From positions 49,202,172 through 49,266,171 of the forward strand of contig NC_023759.2 of the NCBI RefSeq assembly GCF_000499845.2: a stretch of 64,000 nt of DNA. Direction: 5' to 3'. The DNA is from Phaseolus vulgaris. Its lineage: Eukaryota; Streptophyta; Magnoliopsida; Fabales; Fabaceae. A model generated the notes under the pieces. It saw only the letters and a program-made list of their open reading frames with translations, was not told where the DNA came from and did not search any database. Positions 24,112 through 36,201 of the stretch are shown one piece after another (position 1 is the first letter of the stretch; every line of letters begins with the position of its first letter). The translations under genes and the position numbers were made by a program.

Positions 24112-26638
24112 ATCACAGAAGTAATTGAAGGTGTGATTCCGAAAGTGAGAAAGATAGATAATGAAGAGTGAGGTGGCTAAGGTTAACAAGAGAGGGAAGT
24201 TGAATAGAAAGATAGAAGTAGAATGATAGGAAGTTGTAGTATGAAGAGTATTGAGTATGAGAGTTTGGAAAAGATTGCCAACCAAACCATGGAGGGTCCC
24301 CCTAGTTTGTAACGTGGTCCGCTGTGTCTCTGTCGTGTCTGCACGCCTCTATAATTCTCACTTTCATACAAACTTAAATAGGAGACTCGTTAATTAAGCT
24401 TATTATTAACTTCTAATATGAAATTATTGCTCATGCTGACATCTATATATGGTTTCATTAATTCCACGTTAGTCCTTTTTTTTTTCTCGAGGGAGCATGT
24501 TAAGTTAGGTTGTCCATTTTGAACTGCTAAGGTTACTGTTTTATGTTACATTTTAGATATACTGTCACTGTCTTTGTACCGGTCTTCATTTTTCTTTCAC
24601 ATGGTAGAAAGCTCAAGAAAAAAAACTGAAACTCCACATATCCATAGTTTGGTACGTTGGTAGAGTTTCACATCAATGTTTTAAGTTACCGTGATTGTTC
24701 ATGTTATCTTTCGACTCAATTTATGTCTCCAGGGCGAGTCAAAATTCTTATTATAATTTATTGAGCAACGAAATAGCATCAAATTTATCTGATGAATTCC
24801 CAGTAGAATATGATACATATTGTAACTTGAGAGTAACGGGGACTTCATAAAGTTTGAGTGATTCTTGCGAATCTTCTTAATCACTCAATCAGATGGGCTC
24901 CATTTCATTTTTTCAACCTCTCATTCCAAATAATTTATGAGTATCGAATCATAGGAGAATTTGAGAGGTACTAGAATCATATATAAAAATCAATTATACT
25001 TTTTTTTTCTTGTCCTGCTAATTATTGCACTTTTATATATATATATATGATTCAAAGCTTAATAGTAGTATCAGGTCTTTTTCACATAACTATTTGAAAT
25101 AACTATACAAAAATTGACATTCTATATTCTTTTTCTGTATTAAGTGAGAACATACACCAAATTTGTTAATCAATCAATACTTCAGATACTTTCTCCTTAC
25201 ACAATATCTGTACAAATAATTTGTTTTTGAAGGCTCAGGGCTTGTGAAGATGACAGAAGAAAGGCCGTAAGTGAGTTTGATTAAGATGTAAAGAACCTAG
25301 ATCCAAAGCAGGGAACCAAATGTTGCTACCTTACATATATAATATATATATTTTGTAAAGATTCATCCCCCAAAGTTGATATTAAGAGATCATGGTTATC
25401 CACGCACAGTAGTAGAAACATAGGAAAATGATACACACGCACTACACCAATATGTGTGTGTCCTAGAAGCACACAGTATGCAGGTAAAATGGCAGAAACA
25501 AAATTGAAAAATTCAATTGAAGTGATGGAGAAGAGAGGATAAGATAGAAGGTTAGGAAGAAATGAATGTGTGTATTATTCAAGTGGAGGGGGCAGAAGCA
25601 TGTGAGGTGTAGCCTGTTCATATTTGCGATCATTGATTCAGAAAATGAATAAAGTGGTCCATTGGGGAAGCAACACATCGGGTTTAGCCGACGAGGATGT
25701 ATTAACCGACAAAACAAGTTGTTGTCGTTTCCAATCATGCCATGCACGTTCTGTTCGTAATCTTTATTGTCTGTTGGAGCTGGCGACGACGTAACAATCT
25801 TCCCGTCACAACACCAACTCTTATTTATTTATTTATTTATCTACTTCTTCAACTAAATTACATTCTTCCTCTCAAATCCCCCTAGATTGCACAACACACG
25901 AACCAAATATATATATCTGTGTATATTCCTTCAATCATAACTATTTTTTTTTTCAGTGCCGATTGATTTTAAATTTCCCAGTAAGGCGTAAATGGGAAGA
26001 GTACTTGCATTTTAGAATTAATAATTAATTAACTTGTACAACATTTTAAAGTTAAATTTAGCTTGAATTGCGTAAAATATGAAGGTCGCACTTAATTAGT
26101 TTGATTAATTTAATGCTTTGTAAAACAAGAGATAAAAAAATAGTTTGTAAGAGCGTTAGACAACATTACAACTATCTTGTTAAAATAAAATCCATTAAGT
26201 AATAGAACTATATCTTATTATCTATATCTAGAAGCATGTACCATATATTTATTTATTTATTTTAACTTCGGACATGTTTACCAAATTTATCAATGATATG
26301 TTAAATTTAAATATTTATAAGTAATTTTGTAATTTATTTACATATTTTCTTCACGTAATAACCTTTATCACCACTTGTTCTTATCAAGAGTAATGTCTTC
26401 TTACTAAACCATCAGTTAAGTCATGAAAATTGGTTTCTAGCATGAGAGTATTGTGTTTATCAGGTTTTTTTTTTCTTATATAGGATAATGTTATCCCTTT
26501 TTCTCATTGTATTTAGTATTGTATTGAGTTATATTTCCAAAACCCAAAACCATAAACTCTAAATTGCTTAAAAATAACGAAAATTATAAATATAATTACA
26601 CCATCATAAATTAACTTCAAACATATTATTACAATAAA
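24112..26638. other. Intergenic DNA, including the DUF620 promoter side
   Basis: The first few hundred bases should carry the DUF620 promoter and leader. The rest is AT-rich, with a short TATATA tract near 25030. An open stretch at 25463-25747 (minus) has no domain. No gene seen. Confidence 0.5.
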
Positions 26639-26970
26639 TCATTAATTAAAATAACTAATTTTAAAAATAAAAAAATAGTCATGATTAAGTTAGATACTAG
26701 TATAGAAACTAAAAAATATATATTGGTATCTAAAGTAGTTTCTATTATTAATACAAAATTTAAATTAATATATGATTAACTATTAATGTTTTAACTATCA
26801 ATTATTTTAAATTATAAAATTGATATCGAAAATCTGAAATTAGTTATTAAATAATAATTTAAAAATTTAAAAATCATTTGATATCAATATTTTTTTAATC
26901 TATAGAATATTATATAATTTAGTCAATATTATAACTAAATTTTTTTATCACTAAAATTGATTTTTATCAT
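26639..26970. mobile_element. AT-rich foldback element, copy 2
   Basis: Diverged relative of 29940-30304 and 14899-15237. It keeps an AACTAATTTTAAAAATAAAAAAATAG-type left end in short pieces, TAGTTTCTATTATTAATA in the centre-left and a CACTAAAATTGATTTTTATC right end. No coding content. Confidence 0.45.
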
Positions 26971-29939
26971 TATATTGTATTATGTTTTTTTCTTCTTCTT
27001 AAATTAAACTTGATTTTATAAAAAAAATTAAGGATATTGTACCTGACAGTATATACCGTGGATTAATATAATTTTGTATGATTTGTCTCTGATTTACTTT
27101 CTCCAAAATATTATTTTCATGCACTCAAACATATTATTTATCGACACAAAGATCATAATTACTCGTTAAACTATACTTGATCTTAGCAGAAAAAAAAAGC
27201 TGAGAAAGGTATAAATTATGATTGGAAGAAAGCATTATTATCCATACACATCAAACATTGCACTCAAAGTAATTTAGAATATCTTAATTTAAGACAGTCT
27301 CACTAGCGAGAAAAATTATGCATTTCATAATCTTAAGCAACCGACCAAACATGATTAAAAATTTATATTTACTTTGTAAAATATAAATATAAGTTTATAC
27401 ATATATAATAATAATAAAACATAGAGGGAAGGCGCCTCCGATCTTGGTGCACGCAAGAATAAAATGAATTGAATCTCACTTCCTTACATATCAACATAAT
27501 TTTAAATAATGCTTCGTACAAATCTCTTATAATTGCGTCCTCTTATATCGAGAATGGTGACAAAATCATAGTCCAAAACAAAAAGCGAGTTCACAATAAT
27601 TCAGTAAAAATAGTTAAAGCAATCTATAAATATTTTAAGAGTATTATTAAAATTAACTTTTTATAAACATTTAATGCTGCAATTGTTAACACAAATATGA
27701 ATACGAAAAAGCTAATGTGGGAATCTTAGTTAAAAAAGCTAATGAATTTGCACAGTTGAGATTGAAACGCTGATTCCCGCTGATAACGGGAGCAACCGTG
27801 TACTATGTAATTTAAATTGATGCAATTAATAATTAATCATATGATTCTTTTTCGGTGCTATTAATCATAAGATTCTTTTTCAGACATGTATCATTTTGTC
27901 GTATTATACACTAGTATTTAATTTCATTTTACATTGGACCCACACAATAAAAATGAATAGCTTGTGGTGGAAAAATGTTACAATGCAATGTTGACACTTA
28001 AAGTTTATCCATCTTTGTTAATTAAAGTTAGGTTTATGAGTTGACGTACACAGCATGGTGACCGACCAATCACATGGAATCGTCCACATGATGTCTTTTA
28101 GGGTACCTTGTCTTTTCTTCTTTTTTTGTAGCTTTGCTTTGAAATGAGGCTTATTTGTTTTAGTATTCTCTATTTTTTGGTACACAACTTCCACAAGTGC
28201 ACACCATTCCCATTCAAATCAACTTTCAGCCCATCACGTCTGTCCGGATCAGAATGAAGAACAGCAGAAAAATTGGGAAAATTTATGAACACTTGCTTAT
28301 GATTCTCATTACTAATAAGAATTAGGAAGAGATAATATAAGAAAAGCATGGTTATGAGCCACAAACAAGAAGACAAAACCTATTTCAACTTTCAACATGC
28401 AGTTTGATAAGCTTCGACGTTGTCTATTAATAAATTGTTACTTGATGATAATATTGAAAGTATTTATGTGGTATCAGCATAAATTAAAGAATATCGAATA
28501 ATTAATGTTTATTATTTAATTAAGTCGGTATCAAGGTCCAAGAAGAAGAAAATGAAAAAAAAAATTATATCAAAGAAACATTTACAAACCAGTTAAGATT
28601 ATATTCTTACCATAATAAATATTATATATCTAAGATTCCAAAACCTTTGTCTAAAACACAATCCAACAAATTTCTACATAATGTTTAGTTTAACTATAAA
28701 CATTTTACCTTTGATTTCTTTAAAGTTAGTTCTCTGTGTACATGTAAGTATATATAGTATTTCATATTTCATCAATTTTTTTTAATATTTCGTAAAATTT
28801 AAAATTTATGGAAAAAAATCATAAAAAAATATTTCTTATAAACTGTTATAAAAAAAATATATAAGAAAAAATATAAAAAATACAGTAACATAAATATCAT
28901 TCAAAATAATATAATACAAAATATTAATATTTTAAACACATTTTAGATTTTTAAAAATAAATAAACATATCAAAACGGGTCATCATCATACTCAAAATAC
29001 TAATTTACCCACTAAATTAGTAGCGGTCTAATGGGTCGACCCGCTAAACTTAATTCACAAATTGGGATAAAATTTTATAGCTAAAAGTTATATTGTAAAT
29101 TAATGAGTGAGATTAACTATGATTAGATTAAATGTGTCAGTTAAGAAAGCTACTATCATGCATGCATATTAGTTGATAATTGTTCAAAAATTATGACATA
29201 ATGTTTTGGTGGGTCTTGTATTAACTTTTATACGCCAGTTTTGTAAAAGCTTCTCAATAAATTACTTTGGAGTTATTTAAATTATTACTAGAGTAAAATA
29301 TGGAAAATATACCAATTTGATATAATTTATCACATAAATGGACAAATTTTAATTTTATTACATGAATACATCATTTGTGCTTGAAAACTACGAATTCATA
29401 TTGAAGAAGTTGTATTTTATAAACAGGAGTTGAACTCCTTTCTTAATTGTGTAGAAGTTGTCTATGACATGAAGTTGTGATTGAAAACTATAATGTTTAT
29501 TTTTTCTTAAATTAAAGTTCTGTGTGACAAAAAAACTTATACCTTTTGTTATTTTTTTAAAGTGAAAGCACAACTTTACATTTAAAAAAAAACTGTTAAC
29601 AATAGTATAAATGGGTGATTAACAATAATAATAGGAAGAGATTATTCGACATGACAATAATGAAACATGACAATGGATGATTATTGTTAAAAAAAAATCA
29701 TAATAAAATAATAATATTTTTAGGATAATGATAATTTGCTTGTAATATGTAATATGCATCTTATTTTGATCTATTGTTCAACACACTTTGATTTTGTTTA
29801 TTCAAAAAGCCATTTTAACAATAGTAATAGTATAAATGGGTATTGAGTTAATGTAATATGATAGATTTGTTGTTACCTCTGGCTTCCAACATATGAAAGT
29901 TAGGATAAGGAAGACCAATATAATATCCATTGATAGTTA
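26971..29939. other. Intergenic AT-rich DNA
   Basis: No gene with a recognisable domain. One short minus-strand ORF from the ATG at 28349 to 28170 could encode a 59-aa protein with a hydrophobic N-terminus (MLFLYYLFLILIS); it matches no peptide-hormone motif I know and is treated under findings. Confidence 0.5.
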
Positions 29940-30304
29940 CACTTAAAAAATTATTAAATAAAAATTAATTTTAAAAATAAAAATAATTAGTTATTATATT
30001 AACTAAATTAGAAATCATTTTAGAAGTTAAAAAGAAAAATTGGTTTCCAAATTAGTTTCTATTATTATTAAATAGTTTATAAATTGATATCTTATTAGCG
30101 ATAAATGTTTTTCTACCAAATTTAGAATCTAAATAATTGATAGTAAAATATTGATACCTAAATAGATAACAATTTAGAAACTATTTAACAATAATAAAAA
30201 TTAATTTAGAAACCAATAATTTTTTTAGTCTTTAAAATAGTTAATATAATAATTAATTATTTTTAGTCTGTAAAATTAATTTCTATTTAATATTTTTTTT
30301 AGTG
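29940..30304. mobile_element. AT-rich foldback element with CACT...AGTG ends, copy 3
   Basis: Left end CACTTAAAAAATTATTAAAT. Right end read on the other strand is CACTAAAAAAAATATTAAAT; both continue into A(A/G)AAATTAATTTTA. So the terminal inverted repeats are about 35 bp and start CACT, as in CACTA-type transposons. Further inverted blocks fill the interior. The expected 3-bp target duplication is not seen (TTA before, CCT after), so the superfamily is uncertain. Non-coding. This is the most complete of three copies. Confidence 0.6.
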
Positions 30305-31994
30305 CCTAATTGTGTCACCTCTTCATATATATGATGAATATGATCAAAGCATAAGATCGCCTTGTTCCAAGTCTTTACATAATTAATTTTACCGTTATGT
30401 AAATGATTGTCGAAAATTTAGTGTTCATTTGGATATTTTTTACTCAATCTAAGAGTTTTATTTACTCCAATTTTTAATCCAACAAAAATCATAAATTACA
30501 TTTTTTTGATTTTTTTTTTCAATACACACAACATTGGATTACAGTTTTATAATTTTTTATTCAAACTTGGGCTTTTGGGCCTTCGCTAATCCTGCATAAG
30601 ATTTTTTTGTTGTTGATCTGGACATCGTATGTGGACTCCAACCCAATATTAAACTTTTGAGCATAAGAAAAAGAAAACAGGGTTTCTCTTCCATCCAATA
30701 AATTTGAACCTGTATCCTACCATTGAAGCGAAATAACAAAAATGTCCTTTTTAATTTTTAAATATGAGTTAATGTATTCTGGATTTGGTATTTTGAAATA
30801 TAATTCTGGATTTGGGTTTTCAGAACATCTTTCCGAAACAATTTTTCAGAATATTCTTTTCAAAATATGTTTTTAAATTTTATTTTTCAAAATCATTTTT
30901 ATGGAATGTCTTATTTGTATTTCATTTTTTTTAAATGAAATTTTGGTTTTTCAATTATATTCCAGAATTTAATATCTTTAACAAATTTATTTCAGATTTC
31001 ATTTTATTCCAAAATAAAGGACAATTCTGAAATTTCAAAGATTGATAGAGTTGAAGTTAAAATTAATTGGGTGCAAGAAGAAAAAGTCTCAAAAAAAGTT
31101 GAACGTAATGCTGATGGCCCAAATCTTCCATGGCCTCTGCCTTGTGTGGTATTGATTCGGATGGTGATACAATTGATCTCATAGTTAACTTACCATTCTA
31201 ATGTGACCACAGGATAAATCCATATAATTAATCATTTACGTGCCCTTAATTATTTAACTTTTACAAATTCAATCATTTAACATAAAATATTAAATAATTC
31301 ATCATTAAACCAACTATGAAATATGTTAAAAAACAAAAAATAACGAAAAAAATAATAATTAATTAGATCATTGCATTAACAAAATTGTAATTTTTTATGC
31401 TAAGTCAATAAAAAACAGAAAATTTCCATTTTAAAAATATATATAGATAAAAAGGAAGCAATTAAAATTATTAGATCAAAATTGCTATTTTTTAATATAT
31501 AAATTAAAGTTGAACTATTAAAGCTATAATATGACAATGAGCAAACCAATATTAAAAAAGTAATGTACCTGAAATATGTAGTAATACATACCTAAATCAA
31601 TTGTCACACTAAAACAATGAGCAAACCAATATAAAAAATGAGTAAGTTTAATTTATCATTTAAAAGTATAATCATAGTTTTTTCATTCAATAAATTTAAA
31701 CTCCTATCTTCTTTAATTTAAGAATTCAAAATTTGAATCCTACCTAGGTAGAATCCTTTTTGATAGTTTCTTTCCTTTTTTTTTTCTAAACTCTTGGTGC
31801 TGTGCTGAGACGGGTGCCCTGTATCCCACATTGGCATATATCCATTTAGCCCCAGCCTCACACAACCATCTCCTCAATTTCTACATAAATATTATCTTCT
31901 TTTCCTGTCTTTGTTTTCATCTAAAAGTAAACAAAAAAAATTATTTAATATCCATAACGACTAAAAAGAAGAAGATTACATAGTATATCATTTC
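30305..31994. other. Intergenic AT-rich DNA, no gene seen
   Basis: Contains a TTCTGGATTTGG/CAGAA-rich stretch at about 30775-31035 that is reminiscent of the MITE interiors but has no clear ends. Also an imperfect direct repeat, CAATGAGCAAACCAATAT, at about 31535 and 31616. Confidence 0.45.
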
Positions 31995-32215
31995 ATAATA
32001 TATAAGTGGATGTAAATTATTTTTTTTAATTTTTTAATCTAATTTTATGAGATTGAATTAGGTTTAAAGTTTACTTTTTACTATGAAAACTTATTTTAAC
32101 AAGTATTTGTTGGACTTATCAGGTTACTCGTTATCAGACCATCTATAACATATAACTTGATGCACGTGATGAGTTAAGGATCTATATCGACTAAAAATAA
32201 AACATATAAATATGT
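31995..32215 (+). repeat. Dispersed legume repeat, degraded (copy related to 38395-38480)
   Basis: Carries ATATAAGTGGATGTAAA followed by TTTTATGAGATTGAATTAGG and TTTAAAGTTTACTTTTTAC. The copy at 38395 has the same order (ATATAAGTGGATGTAAAC, TTTTATGGGATTGAGTTAGG, CTTAAAGTTCACTTTGTAAC). From memory this consensus is abundant in bean and soybean genomes, near LTR-element ends. Confidence 0.5.
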
Positions 32216-35011
32216 GTAAAACTCAATTTATAAATCAAGATTAAATAAGTTTAATGTGCTTAATAATGAAGGAGTAAGATGACATGCCTTAAAAAAGTTG
32301 CTTTACCAATTAAAAACAACTGTAGTGCATGGACCCTATGTGGTGAATTTGGAAATTGCAGCACCAGCATAATGGGTCTTACAATCTTCTCTCTCTCGCA
32401 TATTATGGTGCATTCAGGGATTGAAATTTGTTGTACAAAAAAATATCTCATTGACGTGACTAGGACACTGCAGAAATGCAGGCTGAGAGAAACACTTTCT
32501 AGTGACCAGTGTCCGAGGATCGCAACCATGCTTTATTAACACAACCCAATGCCAAAAACGTAATACCTGTTCTACACACACACCCCATTCAATTTTACTC
32601 ATCACTGAACCCAATTCCAAATTCTAGATATCATTTGTGCTGTTTATTGAAGTGCTCTTTTAAATTTAGTTGAAAAAAACAGGTTCTGTTACCTCACCAG
32701 GAACTGAAAGGTACGTACCATAAAACTTTGTCATACCCCAATCCTGGTTGAACCCTCAAAGTGGAACATACACAAGAAAAGATTGAAATGTGAATGGAAG
32801 TTGACACTATGTTAGTGGGAGATGTACAAAAGGAGAAAAAAAATGAAAAGAAAAGAAAAAGGAGGGTTAGCCATGAAATATGGGTGCAGTGCATGTTTGA
32901 AAGCAATATCTGTACCACTGATTGCTCAAAGGATAGGTGGAACTAACATTTGTGTCCTTCAAATCACAGACACATATGCATAATGTATTCTCCCTCAGAG
33001 GTCACAGAGCTGAACTAAAAATCTTCCACTTTCAAATCACACGAGACACCATTGTTCTGAATTTGAGTGTATATACTGAGATCGCATAAAGCATTATAAA
33101 ATGTTCACTTAGTGGTGAGCTCCATAAAGCATCATAATTTGTTTTTGACCCATTTCAATGTGGCCATTGGTCAGTACTCACTTTTTGCACATTAGTGTGG
33201 ACAGGATCTAGCACCATCTATCATAATTTGGAGCCATCAACTGATTAATACAACCATAACATCACTTGTGACCACTATATGAACCCAACCATGCTTATCA
33301 CCTACCTTCAACTACACATTCTAATGCCCTTTCATCAAAACTCATTGCATCTCACTACTCACTGCAATTCTTTGTAATGGAAGATGATAAAGGAAATAAG
33401 GTACAAAGTATGAATCAAATTTTAAAGATTTTACCCTTTTAAAATAGTAAATTCACTTTAGAATAAAAATGTAATTTCAAAACATCTTCACTCAGTACTA
33501 AAGTGTCCAATTCTAAGTAGCCATGTGGAGCACACATGGTTGCCAAAATAGTAAATAATTTGTACCACACTTGTTTGCTAATAGAATGAGTGGATGACTA
33601 ATAGCAGAAACTAGCTTTAATTTATTTTTCAATTTCGATCATTTATTTATTATTTCACCATATAAAACTACGGGTTTACTTCATTTTATATTGTATCAGT
33701 TAAACTATGTGTGATAGAAACAAGTTGTTTTTTTTTTTACTTAAAGTAAATGGTAATGAATCGGGAAGTAAAATTAAAAGGCATTTATTGAAAAACACAA
33801 TTCATATAAAGATCTAGAAAATATTTTATTTTTTTAAAATTAATTCATAAAAATAGTAAACATGTCCTTATCCTTAAAAGATTTATTTGTTGACAATTTA
33901 ATTAAAAGACAAAAAGATAATAAATAATTTGAAGAAGACATTCTTTCTGCTAAAAAATATACATGGAAGGTTGGGGTTGTCACACGGCTTAAAAGTCCAC
34001 CGTCAAAGACCCGAAACAATCTCCTAATATATGTGTATATAATTATTTCAATTTTATTATTAGGTGGTAAATTTTATTATATTATTAATAATTACTTTGT
34101 TAGAAATATTATGCAATATATATAGATAGATATTTATTGTTAGAGATTACTTGATAATTTTTATTGCTTGTGTATAAAGTTATGAGAAAAAATAGTTTAT
34201 ATTAGCTTTAAATAGAAAACTTGACATTAAAATTAATATAAAGAAAATTCATAAAATATATTACCATTTTTTCTATGAAAAATGATTGTAATTGAGATCG
34301 CATGTCCAATGAAGGACTAATTTTAATTTAATTTTTGTTATAAAATAATAGTTGTTTTAGTTTTGGTTATGTTTACACATATCCAATCAATCAATTTTAT
34401 TTTATTATGTGTTTATTTAAACCACTTATAAAATTTAAAATTACATTACATTTTTTTATTTGAATCCCAAAAGAGAAAGTCAAAACTAATTTTTAACTTT
34501 TTCTCATATTCTATTTGTGATAAAGTATAGTACACATATATAATGACTTTTCATAGAGACGTTGATATCAAATTATCATTATAATTAATTAATTGACAAT
34601 TTATAGTGAAATTTATGTTATTTTTGGTTCGTTTAAAAGTTAAAGTTCTTTGTAAGTACTCATATTTGTAATCAATAATCAGGTAAGAGAAACTAATTTA
34701 TCTTTCAATAGAACTTTAGGTTAAAAGATCTAGATGTGAATCTGACTTATCAAGACACATTTTAAATTTCTCTTGAAATGTTATCGGATGAAAATTATTG
34801 GAATCTATATCTTTTGAAAGTATAGGAATAATAGATTTTGATAGTTTGGTATTTAAATGTTGTTTATGATGTTGAGAAAGTTCCCGTGTGTATTAAAGGC
34901 TATAATGAATAAAGTAAAATTTATTTTTTCTTTTTATATTTTATTTTAGCATATGTGTATAAGTTAAAAATCTTATGAAGAGAGATATTTTTTTTATAAT
35001 ATTATATGAAT
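32216..35011. other. Intergenic DNA, no gene established
   Basis: 32270-33400 is less AT-rich than its surroundings. It includes a TATA-like ACTATATGAACC near 33276 followed about 100 bases later by ATGGAAGATGATAAAGGAAA and an AAG|GTACAA donor-like site (33378-33402). No downstream exon could be recognised, so no gene is called. From 33600 onward the sequence is AT-rich. Confidence 0.45.
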
Positions 35012-35034
35012 TATATATATATATATATATATAT
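35012..35034. repeat. (TA)n microsatellite
   Basis: About 11 TA units. Confidence 0.9.
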
Positions 35035-35825
35035 TTATATCATGATATATTCTTCTTAATCAGGTTAATTAGATCAAATCCAGCTTATAAAATTATCTAT
35101 TAATTAGAAATCGAACTTAATTAGAACTTTTATACAGGGAATTCTTTAAAAATAACTTCTATTTGCCTTGTATAATAAGTGTTGAACAGTATTTATGTTT
35201 ACAAAAAATAAATGTAATTTTTATCAAACATTAAAAAATAAAATTTGAAATAAAAAAATATATATAGTAAATATAATAGTATACGAGGAAGCGAAGTAAT
35301 TGGGAATTTCCAATAATGGGTTGGTGGCCCAGTGCGGGGTAAAATTAATTTCCGTGTGTTTGAATTGATAGGGAATGGACTCTACATTCTACAAAAATAT
35401 CTTAATTTTCTGAATAACCGATTCCATCATTTCCTAAATCTACATTCACATCAATAAATAAATAAAAGCAAAATAAAATGGTAATGGAAAAGTAATTATT
35501 CTCAAACCGGGTTGAAACCTGGTTCTTTTTCTCTCAAATTCTTTCTCATGAACTCCTTGCTCCTTCTATGTTACTCTATTACTGTCTCTACGAAAATCTC
35601 TAGTGATACTCAGATGTCATCTGCAAAAGATATTTCGACGCTTAAACGAAAATTTGTTATTTGTCACTCAGTGCTATTAATGTATAATGATATACCCAAT
35701 TCTTGAAATCTATACTTATTTATATGATTATCATGAACTTTTTGTTATTGAACTGAATTAAGATGATGTTAGGTCATTCTTAGAAGTGCATTAGTTAATA
35801 CTTAATCATTGATTAGTTCCACTAA

Positions 35826-35837
35826 TTCTATTTAAAC
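35826..35837 (+). promoter_or_regulatory. TATA-like box of the MIR393 gene
   Basis: CTATTTAAACAT lies about 250 bases upstream of the hairpin and about 35 bases before a perfect 20-bp tandem repeat. Spacing and composition fit a core promoter of a polymerase II miRNA gene. No transcript evidence. Confidence 0.35.
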
Positions 35838-35862
35838 ATAATGATTTTGATAGTATGAATTA

Positions 35863-35902
35863 ACTTGAATAGTGTGTGCCAGACTTGAATAGTGTGTGCC
35901 AG
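35863..35902. repeat. Perfect tandem duplication, 2 x 20 bp
   Basis: ACTTGAATAGTGTGTGCCAG occurs twice with no gap, between the candidate TATA box and the miR393 hairpin. Confidence 0.97.
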
Positions 35903-36078
35903 AGTCATGATATCAGTCGTCCGGACTTTACCAGTAGTATTGTAGTGTTTATTAATATAAGCTCCACTTTGTCTTCACACCAAAAGCCTCTCCCTCAAAC
36001 TCAAACTCAAACCTACCCACTTTCTCTCACACAACCACAACACCCCAACAATTCAGAAGAAGAAAGGGTTTGGTTATT

Positions 36079-36201
36079 CCACTGCAACTGGAGGAGGCAT
36101 CCAAAGGGATCGCATTGATCCAAAATCCAACCTCTCATATTCTCTCTTCCCACTCACAGTATTTGGGATCATGCTATCCCTTTGGATTTCTCCTTTAGTG
36201 G
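36079..36201 (+). ncRNA. MIR393: MIR393 microRNA precursor
   Basis: The 5' arm holds mature miR393 at 36100-36120 (22-nt form to 36121): TCCAAAGGGATCGCATTGAT plus C, a perfect match to the conserved plant sequence as I know it. The 3' arm holds the star strand at 36168-36188 (ATCATGCTATCCCTTTGGAT plus T). The arms pair as AUCCAAAGGGAU/AUCCCUUUGGAU; pairing extends outward (GGAG with CTCC, CCACT 36079-36083 with AGTGG 36197-36201). The loop is about 47 bases. miR393 directs cleavage of TIR1/AFB auxin-receptor mRNAs in plants. A GTAAGT donor-like site at about 36250 suggests the primary transcript may be spliced. The flanking transcribed region is likely about 35865-36450. Confidence 0.95.

Noticed and set aside
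30690..31100. Possible fifth copy of the Mutator-like MITE
   Set aside because: TTCTGGATTT/CAGAA units and a GTGCAAGAAGAAAAAG string are present, but neither paired ends nor a 9-bp duplication could be found.
33378..33402. Possible first exon (MEDDKGNK) behind a TATA-like box
   Set aside because: No downstream exon or known protein could be found.
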